6,834 nt of DNA from CAJXTB01 sp047626195 (GTDB lineage: Bacteria > Myxococcota_A > UBA796 > GCA-2862545), in NCBI GenBank assembly GCA_047626195.1, contig JBLHSN010000322.1, forward strand, positions 1 through 6,834, written 5' to 3'. The translations under genes and the position numbers were made by a program. Each line of letters begins with the position of its first letter. The first letter of the stretch is position 1. A model generated the notes under the pieces. That model worked only from the letters and a program-made list of their open reading frames with translations, did no database searches and was not told the DNA's origin. Below are positions 1 through 5,600 of this stretch, piece by piece.

Positions 1-283
1 CGACGCCAAGAGGTTGCCTGACAGGGTGGGGGAGCAAGCTCCGCTCTCGGAACGCGGGTGTGGCGGATTGCATCGGCAATAACGCCACGCTCTTGCACCC
101 CAAACGCTCGAAAGCCGGTGTACTGACGCTGCTCTGAGGCCTCTCATTGTCCGCGTCACGGTCGTGCGTGCAGCTCATCCCGAGTTCAAGCGATTGGGCG
201 CTCGCGGAAAGCGGTTCCGCAACTACCCCTGCCAGCAACCACGCACCCCAGACCCGACCTATGTTCAACCAATCAAGAGTCAT
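1..283 (-). CDS. 5' part of a putative secreted protein, runs off the left edge
   Basis: Reading leftward from ATG at 283-281 the frame stays open for 94 codons to the window edge, with no TAG, TAA or TGA. The first 30 residues look like a signal peptide: a polar start (MTLDWLNIGR), a hydrophobic core (WGAWLLAGVV) and an AXA-type cleavage site (SASAQ). A purine-rich GGGGGAGAG lies directly before the ATG, which is a closer spacing than ideal. The mature part holds two Cys and is rich in Ser, Pro and Arg; I recognise no family. Third-position GC is high in this frame, but over 1-135 another leftward frame also looks protein-like, so a frame change inside the gene is possible. It is divergent from the fibrinogen-like gene. 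The signal peptide is the best evidence; the remainder is uncertain. Confidence 0.42.
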   Translation of the reverse strand, partial: MTLDWLNIGRVWGAWLLAGVVAEPLSASAQSLELGMSCTHDRDADNERPQSSVSTPAFERLGCKSVALLPMQSATPAFRERSLLPHPVRQPLGV

Positions 284-431
284 CTCTCCCCCAATACCTG
301 ACAGACACTGCGTGTACAGAGAGATTCGGGCAATTACCAATCGATTGATTAAATGATGAAAGGGGCGGGAAATAGCATGCGCACTCGCGCCGAAACACCG
401 GCAGCAGGAGACACGGTTGCAACGCGCTCAA

Positions 432-474
432 ACCAACGTTGGTGCCTAGCCAACGGCCACACCACGGGGGTGTG
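432..474 (+). repeat. Nested inverted repeats in the leader
   Basis: ACCAACGTTGGT at 432-443 is a perfect 12-bp palindrome. Its right arm CGTTGG (437-442) can instead pair with CCAACG at 450-455 across a 7-nt loop, so the two structures exclude each other. A third hairpin follows at once: CACACC (458-463) with GGTGTG (469-474). This could be an operator or an RNA switch in the leader of the fibrinogen-like gene; function is inferred only. Confidence 0.35.
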
Positions 475-531
475 TGCAGCGACACTCCCCAACGCAGTGG
501 TGGGGGCATCCTCTTAAACGGCTCACCTCTC

Positions 532-550
532 GGGATGACCCGGCCATCCC
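532..550 (+). repeat. Inverted repeat in leader
   Basis: GGGATG (532-537) and CATCCC (545-550) are perfect 6-bp arms around a 7-nt loop. There is no T tract after it, so it is not a terminator. Confidence 0.3.
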
Positions 551-586
551 CTCGGGTTCGCATCCTCGCCCTCGCGACGCCGCCAA

Positions 587-600
587 GTGCTTACAAGCAC
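587..600 (+). repeat. Near-palindrome 55 bp before the start codon
   Basis: GTGCTT (587-592) and AAGCAC (595-600) form perfect 6-bp arms with a 2-bp spacer. The size and symmetry suit a dimeric repressor site, but no known consensus is recognised. Chance is possible. Confidence 0.3.
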
Positions 601-654
601 AGGCCAGCGCAACAGGCGTTACATGCTAGTTTCCGGCAACTCGGGGACCCACAC

Positions 655-1845
655 ATGCTACTTCTTGCCGTACTTCTCGCCAGCGCGTCACCACTGACCG
701 TAAACCAGCAGGGGCGTCTTCTAGACGTCTTGGGTCAGCCTGTACAAGGCGAACAGACACTGTCTTTCCGACTGGTCAATGCCGACGACAACTCGGTCTT
801 CAGCGAGACTTTGGTGACCCCCGTCGACAACGGGTACTACAGCGTCATCCTCGGAGCACAACCCTCAAACCTGCTCGACTCCGACCTGTTCTTGGTCGGC
901 AGCACCCTGACGATTGAAGTGGATTTAGGGGCCCAGACCTTCGAAGGTGGACAGCTCGTCCCAGTTCCCTTGGCAGGACACGCTCTCACCGCCGAGCAAA
1001 TCGCTACCAGACCACTCAACGATGCAAGCGGCGCCCTGGCCTCTTGTGAAGCTATCCGCGACGACGGCAGCTCTCGTGGAACAGGCGCGTACTACATCGA
1101 CTCTGGCAGCGGCCCCGAGCGGGTACATTGCCAGATGGACCTGGCCTCCGGTGGCTGGACGCATCTGGCTACCATCAACCCGTCGGATGGGTCGTCTGTT
1201 CGGTTCAGCAACACGCGATTCTGGGAAGGAACCGACACCTACGGATGGTTTGGTGGGCACCTCACCCACGACTACCGCAGTGCGGTGGCCGACAACCTGG
1301 CTGGCACCGAGATGCTCATTGTGTTGGTGCGCCACAACTCGACGGACGCCATCATCGGTTGGCGCCACTGGCAACTCACCGGCTCGCAGACGTGGAACGC
1401 CATGTTCACGTCAGCCAATAACACCGCCCTGACGTCGGCCGTCGTGGCCACCGACATGGGCGACATCCACACCCACGAGCCGCTAATCGGCGCCTCGACT
1501 GACGCGAATGTTGGCGCCCAGCTCAGAACGAACGCTCTATTCGGCTCCAGCAACGACCGCGCGCGACTCAATATCACCGCGTACAGCCCGCTCGGAAACG
1601 ACAACCAGCCGGGCCTGGGCACCATGATGAACCAGGCTAGTGGATTGGACGTCTACCTGTGGGCTGACGCGGAGCTGTGGGTCGACAGCGGGACTAATCT
1701 GTGGCGAGTGAGCCCGAGCTCCGAGAGCCTGTATGCAAGGTTGGGATTTGACAATGGGTGTGGCCAGTCATGCGTTGGGACGAACAACATGATGATGCAT
1801 CCGAACTGGTATGAGACGTGGGACTACCAGATCTACGTGCGATGA
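655..1845 (+). CDS. Secreted fibrinogen C-terminal-like domain protein
   Basis: 396 residues. The start at ATG 655 places a signal peptide first (MLLLAVLLASASPL). A weak GGGG at 643-646 is the only ribosome-site candidate. Residues 16-115 form the module seen at the N-terminus of many myxobacterial surface proteins (QGRLLDVLGQPVQGEQTLSF, then NGYYSVILGA and LVPVPLAGHALTAEQ). From about residue 128 a fibrinogen-like domain begins: ASCEAIRDDGSSRGTGAYYI, Cys159 in RVHCQMDLASGGWTHLA, and a C-terminal GFDNGCGQSC. Cys131/Cys159 and Cys369/Cys373 match the usual disulfide positions of the fold. In animals such domains bind glycans or proteins, so an extracellular binding role is likely; the ligand is unknown. 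The stop overlaps the ATG of the following remnant (ATGA), which suggests a former translationally coupled operon. The family call is strong and the role is inferred. Confidence 0.85.
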   Translation: MLLLAVLLASASPLTVNQQGRLLDVLGQPVQGEQTLSFRLVNADDNSVFSETLVTPVDNGYYSVILGAQPSNLLDSDLFLVGSTLTIEVDLGAQTFEGGQLVPVPLAGHALTAEQIATRPLNDASGALASCEAIRDDGSSRGTGAYYIDSGSGPERVHCQMDLASGGWTHLATINPSDGSSVRFSNTRFWEGTDTYGWFGGHLTHDYRSAVADNLAGTEMLIVLVRHNSTDAIIGWRHWQLTGSQTWNAMFTSANNTALTSAVVATDMGDIHTHEPLIGASTDANVGAQLRTNALFGSSNDRARLNITAYSPLGNDNQPGLGTMMNQASGLDVYLWADAELWVDSGTNLWRVSPSSESLYARLGFDNGCGQSCVGTNNMMMHPNWYETWDYQIYVR

Positions 1846-2153
1846 CGAAGTAGCTGGCCGGCATCCTCCGCCTGCAGAGCGTGCGGCATGTTGTGCCCCT
1901 CCAGACGGGCCCCAACAGCGCCCCGATTCCAGCCGGCGTCGCCAATCTGTAGGCCGTAGACCACTGTGCCGGCGGCTAGTGTGTGGAAGTGCTCTCCCTA
2001 CGTGCCCAGGGCGACACGCCGTCGTGGTGGGCTGCAGTCGGCCTTGACGGCGCACCCGCGTTGATGGTCGACGTTGGCGACGAGCTTGTGTTCACGCCGA
2101 TTGCCGCCGCTCCCGTAAAAGCGGCACCCGTACTGGTTCAGCTCCGGCTGTAG
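1842..2153 (+). pseudogene. Short gene remnant interrupted only by TAG codons
   Basis: From ATG at 1842, overlapping the previous stop as ATGA, one frame runs 103 codons to TAG at 2151. It is interrupted by TAG at 1851, 1950 and 1977 and by no TAA or TGA. Codons are GC-rich at the third position and the product reads like protein: LRLQSVRHVVPLQTGPNSAP, then CVEVLSLRAQGDTPSWWAAV and DELVFTPIAAAPVKAAPVLV. I do not recognise the family. The continuous frame and protein-like sequence indicate a once functional gene in the same operon as the fibrinogen-like gene. The simplest reading is nonsense decay; readthrough of TAG is considered as a finding. Positions 2154-2239 hold no clear gene. Confidence 0.5.
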
Positions 2154-2229
2154 AGACGCCCTCGATTCGCTTGCGACGCCGATGGGAATACGACCAGCCG
2201 TTCCCTGAGCCGTGGTACGAGACCCTGCC

Positions 2230-2242
2230 GGAGGTGCCGGTG
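2230..2242 (+). promoter_or_regulatory. Ribosome binding site and GTG start of the dead lipoprotein gene
   Basis: GGAGG at 2230-2234 stands 5 nt before GTG at 2240. This decides the start over ATG at 2252, which would have the site too far away and would lose the positive residue of the signal peptide. Confidence 0.5.
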
Positions 2243-2344
2243 CGGTTTCTGATGTTGATGTTGTTGGCGGGATGCGACCTCGTTGTCACCAATCCGGACG
2301 GCACGCCCCATCGGAGACGTCCGGGATGGCTTGATTCTAGGATA

Positions 2345-2504
2345 CAGGGGTGGACCTCCACGTTGATGTCGAACCCGACGCTTTGGCACGCCCAGTTTCG
2401 CCGCCAACTTCCTAGTAGTAACAAGGTACAACGTCGTCAGTTGGCGACGCCCCTGAACGCACCCTAACGCCGGTTTCTTCCATCAACGACATCGGCCACC
2501 CCTG
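2345..2504 (+). mobile_element. Miniature inverted-repeat element, copy A (160 bp)
   Basis: The ends are inverted repeats: CAGGGGTGG at the left and CCACCCCTG at the right, perfect over 9 bp (11 with the flanking TA). After a 7-bp mismatch comes a second matched block, CGTTGATG (2361-2368) with CATCAACG (2481-2488). TA lies on both sides (2343-2344 and 2505-2506). No protein of useful length is encoded, so it would need a transposase from elsewhere. Removing it with one TA joins GLILGY to ILAGNEIFGTVQV in a single frame. TA duplication is typical of the IS630/Tc1-mariner group; family assignment is inference. Confidence 0.8.
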
Positions 2505-3481
2505 TATATTTTGGCTGGTAATGAGATATTCGGAACGGTGCAAGTCGGCCACGATTCTCGACACTGTGGAAGTGTCTTGTACGTCATCGGACGCAGACGT
2601 CCATGACCTCGAGGCCGCCATCAGCTAGGGGGTGAACGATGAGTAGGTGGATGCCTTGGGCGTCTTCTTCGACGTGGCCGCCTTCGCCGTTCGCGGCGAC
2701 GCCATTTGGGCGCAGGTCATCGTCGACGACGGCTACACCACGTCGCAGATCTTGGCTTCTGTCGAGCATGATGCTGGCAACGCGCCGCCAACTGCCCCCG
2801 GTGGTGTCGACCTACCCGGCGGCTCCCACGCCCGACAGCAGCATTGTGTGCGAGCTGGACTCGTCATCCATCGACCCCGGCGGCGATGCGCGGACCTACG
2901 CACGGGTATGGCAACTTGAGTCCGCCGAGGGCGGGGTGACGGACTGGAGCCCTGAAGCGCTTGATGGTGAGAACTTTGGCCTGCCGGTTGTGGCCGGTGA
3001 CACGGTGTCGTGCATCGCTACTGCAGACGATGGGTTCGATACGACAGACTCCGAGCCCACTGTCGCGGTGATTGAGGTGTGCAATGGCTGCTTGGACAGC
3101 GGATGTGTTGTCGTCACAAGTGACGCCACCGCGTGGACGCTCGATCGACTCACTCCTGCCGACGGCAACCTTGAGCTGTTGTCGGACGTGATGGGCTTCG
3201 ACGCGTCGGACACATTCATTGTGCGGAGTGGCGTGACAGAACTCACAGTCTACGCGCTCGGTGCGGGTGGCGGCGGTCGCGGGACTTCACCTACGGCGCC
3301 GCTGGCTACGTCATGTTCAAGTAGTACAACACCGCACCCAACGTCATCTCTGGCATCGGTGCGGCCATTACCGATGCGGCGCAGTCCGACACGTCCACCT
3401 GGGACAGCATGACCGGAGTGCAGGTGAGCGAGCACACCGCTGACGGTGAGATCTACTACGCGGTGTCCTTCGACGACCTTA

Positions 3482-3641
3482 CAGAGGTGGACCTCCACGT
3501 TGATGTCGAACGCGACGCTTTGGCACGCCCAGTTTCGCCGCCAACTTCCTAGCAGTAACGCGTTACAACGTCGTCAGTTTGCGACGTCCCTGAACGCACC
3601 CTAGCGCCGGTTTCTTCCATCAACGACATCGGCCACCCCTG
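3482..3641 (+). mobile_element. Miniature inverted-repeat element, copy B (160 bp)
   Basis: Identical to copy A at 151 of 160 positions with no gaps and in the same orientation. Its left end has one change (CAGAGGTGG). TA flanks it at 3480-3481 and 3642-3643. Removal of 162 bp (element plus one TA) joins codons CTT and AGG and gives YYAVSFDDL-RSYAINIGGTW, a smooth join in one frame. The centre holds a perfect palindrome GTAACGCGTTAC (3555-3566), almost at the midpoint of the element; copy A has lost it. Stops within the element (TAG 3550, TAA 3556) would end translation of the host gene. Confidence 0.82.
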
Positions 3642-4017
3642 TAGGTCGTATGCCATCAATATTGGCGGTACCTGGCGTCTGATTGTTGAGGCGGTGGAGA
3701 CCAAGGTGTCCTCGGTACCGAGCATGCGGAACAACGACGCCAAGAAGTGGTGGATGAATGAGGGCCCCGACGCCGATGGCGAGTCTTGGTTGGAGTGCGC
3801 CGAGAATAGGCCCGCTGGCTGTGTGCAACAGACCTTTGAAGTGGCTGCCAACCAGATGACCGGTACGCGACTGGCCCGGACGAACGGGCTGCCGCCGGCG
3901 GCTTTGTCCCGGGTACACTCGACTTTGCAGTCGGCATGCAGACCTTCGTCGGCGCCTCCAGTCCCAGTGTGAACGGGCTGCAGGTCATTCGATGGCGCAA
4001 ACCATCGTTACCCTGAC

Positions 4018-4052
4018 CCCCGTCGTGGCTCAAGGGCCGCGGCGGGGTTTTT
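4018..4052 (+). terminator. Rho-independent terminator of the dead lipoprotein gene
   Basis: The arms CCCCGTCGTGGC (4018-4029) and GCCGCGGCGGGG (4036-4047) pair over 12 positions, two of them G-U, around loop TCAAGG, followed by TTTTT (4048-4052). It begins 1 nt after the TGA at 4014-4016. The leftward strand has no T tract after this stem, so it serves the rightward transcript. Confidence 0.85.
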
Positions 4053-4075
4053 CGTTGGTGTAGCAGTGCGAGCTG

Positions 4076-5419
4076 CTATGAGTCCAAGAGCGGCAGAGTC
4101 AGGGTGAAACATGCACCCAATCCCGGTCCGGCGCTGCTGGCCTCAAGGGTGCCGTTCATGCCAGCGACGATGCGCGCACACGAGCTTAGGCCCAGTCCAC
4201 GGTCACCTGGCTTGGTTGAGAAGCCGCGCTCGAACAGGCGCGCTTGGGTCACGGAGTCCATACCACTGCCGGTGTCCTGGATGCGGATGAGGACCCACTC
4301 CCCTCGTTGCTCGGACGACATGAAGATTGCTCGGTTGGGCAGACTACTCACGGCATCAACAGCGTTCTGGACCAGGTTGACCAGCACTTGCTGCAGGGCC
4401 TCTGCGTCTACAAGTACGCGGGCATGCTCGGCGTCGCACACGATGGAGGCACCGGCCTGCTCAACGATGATGGAGGACAGAACCATGACCTCCTCTACAG
4501 CCTCGGCGACGTCTACCTCTTGGGCCCGCCCGCCCGCTTGTTCGCGAGCTCGGTGTAGGAGGCGCTTGAGTGCGTTGACGCGGAGCAACAGCGTGCGCGC
4601 TTCTTCTTGCTGACGCTGCTGGTCTGCTGTCATTGCGTTGGCGAGCGACTGCAGGTACCGCGGAAGGGCCGTGGCCTTTGAGGAGGGGTCGGAATTGAGG
4701 CTCGCCAGAGCTTGCGTATTCAGTAGGGCGCCGGCTCGTGCGACGCCATCGACATGCTTGGATGCGTGCGAGGACCGCAGGGATGCCGCACTCACACCCA
4801 CGCTGGACAGTACATTGCCCATGTCGTGTAGCAGCTCGGATGCACGCTCGGCTTGGCCGCTGAGCTGTTCGTTGACGCGTGCTAGAGCACTGCGCTCGGC
4901 GTCCCGCTGCAAGAGTCGCGACAGTCTTGCGCGGAGTTCTTTTGGGCGAAACGGCTTTACAAGGTAGTCATCTGCGCCGGTCGCCAGACCGCGAGAGACG
5001 TGGCGTTCGCTGGTTCGACCCGTCACCATAACGATGGGGATGGTCCCGAATACTGCGGAGTTCCGGATGCGCTCGATGACCTCAACCCCGGTCAGACCCG
5101 GCATGTTGACGTCTAAAAGTACGGCATCAGGCGGGTCTGCGCAGATCGCTTCCCAAGCACTCGCGCCGTCTTCGCACGCTACAACGTCGTACGACTGGGA
5201 TAGCGCCCGGGCGAGGGTGTTTCGCATAAGCTCTTCGTCGTCTGCAATGACCACTCGGGGGCGGACGCGCGCCTGATTCTGTGTAGATTTGTCAGACATC
5301 AAGGCTGCCTGAATCAGGCGTATGGCTTCCAATATGCCGGTGCTGCGTTCGCCATCACCTGAGGCCTGTCGTAAGGCGGCAAGTGCGGTGTGTAGGGCTA
5401 TAGTGGTGGTTGACTTCAC
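4076..5419 (-). CDS. Receiver domain-histidine kinase hybrid, soluble
   Basis: 447 residues from GTG at 5419. An N-terminal helical segment is followed by a receiver domain (about 53-170): acidic pocket D60/D61, phospho-acceptor D103 in VLLDVNMPG, T133 in MVTG, K155 in LVKPF. A linker leads to the H-box LLHDMGNVLSSVGVSA with H198. The ATPase domain follows: N box NLVQNAVDAV (N348, N352), G1 DTGSGMD (382-388), F box LFERGFSTKP, G2 GDRGLGLS. There is no membrane segment or sensor domain, so it probably acts in the cytosol and takes its signal by phosphotransfer to D103 or by a partner. The frame is open to TTG at 5512, but those first 31 codons are A-rich and lack a ribosome site; GTG 5419 has GGAG 12 nt upstream, and ATG 5299 is the other option. 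It converges on the terminator at 4018-4052 and is divergent from the protease gene. Confidence 0.9.
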   Translation of the reverse strand: MKSTTTIALHTALAALRQASGDGERSTGILEAIRLIQAALMSDKSTQNQARVRPRVVIADDEELMRNTLARALSQSYDVVACEDGASAWEAICADPPDAVLLDVNMPGLTGVEVIERIRNSAVFGTIPIVMVTGRTSERHVSRGLATGADDYLVKPFRPKELRARLSRLLQRDAERSALARVNEQLSGQAERASELLHDMGNVLSSVGVSAASLRSSHASKHVDGVARAGALLNTQALASLNSDPSSKATALPRYLQSLANAMTADQQRQQEEARTLLLRVNALKRLLHRAREQAGGRAQEVDVAEAVEEVMVLSSIIVEQAGASIVCDAEHARVLVDAEALQQVLVNLVQNAVDAVSSLPNRAIFMSSEQRGEWVLIRIQDTGSGMDSVTQARLFERGFSTKPGDRGLGLSSCARIVAGMNGTLEASSAGPGLGACFTLTLPLLDS

Positions 5420-5585
5420 GGAATGATTGGACTCCGGGCAGACCGTCGGATCAAGGTTTCGCGGTGTTTCGCGCGCAATGTGCTTTGCTTGTTGTAAATT
5501 TTTTTTCCTCAAGTCTTAACCATCGACTCTACCGATCCGTTCCCCTGCCACACGAGGGAGCCGAAGATGCATAGAGGCATTGAAG
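5420..5585. promoter_or_regulatory. Divergent intergenic region between kinase and protease
   Basis: It should carry promoters for both neighbours. The most distinctive part is an AT tract, AAATTTTTTTT, at 5496-5506, in otherwise GC-rich DNA, which could be an UP element or a bend. No hairpin precedes the T run, so it is not a terminator. I could not assign firm -35/-10 boxes. Confidence 0.4.
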
Positions 5586-5600
5586 ATGCGTAGAGTCATT
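5563..5600 (+). repeat. 19-bp tandem duplication over the protease start codon
   Basis: GAAGATGCATAGAGGCATT (5563-5581) is followed directly by GAAGATGCGTAGAGTCATT (5582-5600), 17 of 19 identical. Both units contain an ATG: the second (5586) opens the protease frame, the first (5567) is in a different frame. AGAGG inside unit 1 (5573-5577) lies 8 nt before ATG 5586 and can act as its ribosome site. Confidence 0.8.
5567..5593 (+). other. Possible 8-residue leader ORF overlapping the protease start
   Basis: ATG at 5567, with GGGAG (5556-5560) 6 nt upstream, opens MHRGIEDA and stops at TAG 5591-5593, just past the protease ATG. Its ribosome site is at least as good as that of the protease, so ribosomes may start here first and re-initiate. 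Translation is unproven; it may be a passive by-product of the tandem duplication. Confidence 0.3.

Larger units (their letters stand above)
284..654. other. Non-coding divergent interval and 5' leader
   Basis: This stretch separates the leftward edge gene from the fibrinogen-like gene. A rightward frame is open from TTG at 439 into the gene, but its translation before residue 73 is Pro/Arg/His-rich, has no signal peptide and does not look like protein, so I treat it as leader. Positions 318-375 are relatively AT-rich and are the most likely place for promoters, but I could not assign a convincing -35/-10 pair. The rest holds the inverted repeats listed separately. Confidence 0.5.
2240..4016 (+). 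pseudogene. Decayed lipoprotein with Ig-like and glycine-rich segments, broken by two insertions
   Basis: Translating piecewise gives one ordered protein. 2240-2300: lipoprotein signal (VRFLMLMLLAGC, lipobox LAGC, then DLVVTN). 2298-2545: second frame, holding element copy A. About 2550-2795: first Ig-like domain (DTVEVSCTSSDAD ... WAQVIVDDGYTTSQ ... GNAPPTAP). 2796-3280: second Ig-like domain (DSSIVCELDSSSIDPGGDA ... VSCIATADDGFDT), then a Cys-containing stretch and YALGAGGGG. 3283-3878: GAAGYV, then YYAVSFDDL, element copy B, SYAINIGGTWRLIVEAVETK, KKWWMNEGPDADGESWLEC. 3879-4016: GGFVPGTLDFAVGMQTFVGA to TGA at 4014. Frame changes fall near 2300, 2550, 2795-2799 (a C5 run with one extra C), 3275 and 3880. 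In-frame TAG codons are at 2626, 2644 and 3322. A surface-anchored adhesin-like role is inferred. The intact neighbouring genes argue against simple sequencing error. Confidence 0.75.

Noticed and set aside
3..137. Rightward frame open from the left edge to TGA at 135
   Set aside because: The 44 residues show no recognisable C-terminus, and the leftward frame with a signal peptide explains the stretch better.
439..654. Upstream extension of the fibrinogen-like gene from TTG 439
   Set aside because: The added 72 residues are not protein-like, hide the signal peptide and cover several inverted repeats.
925..1625. Leftward and alternate-frame open frames over the fibrinogen-like gene
   Set aside because: They are shadows produced by high GC content; none has a start site or family features.
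2171..2467. Rightward 98-residue open frame
   Set aside because: Only the stretch from 2240 (lipoprotein signal) is meaningful; the rest reads through the wrong frame and into element copy A.
2343..3643. The 160-bp repeats as internal protein repeats of the lipoprotein
   Set aside because: They contain stops in the host frame, have inverted ends and TA flanks, and their removal restores the frame.
4061..4078. Hairpin TAGCAG/CTGCTA as a terminator for the kinase gene
   Set aside because: The stem is 6 bp, overlaps the stop codon and is not followed by T on the leftward strand.
4104..4967. Rightward open frames opposite the kinase gene
   Set aside because: They are antisense shadows of a gene with clear catalytic motifs and carry no recognisable domain.
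5420..5512. TTG 5512 as the kinase start
   Set aside because: The codons are A-rich (AAA AAA AAT TTA), there is no ribosome site, and the stretch looks like promoter DNA.
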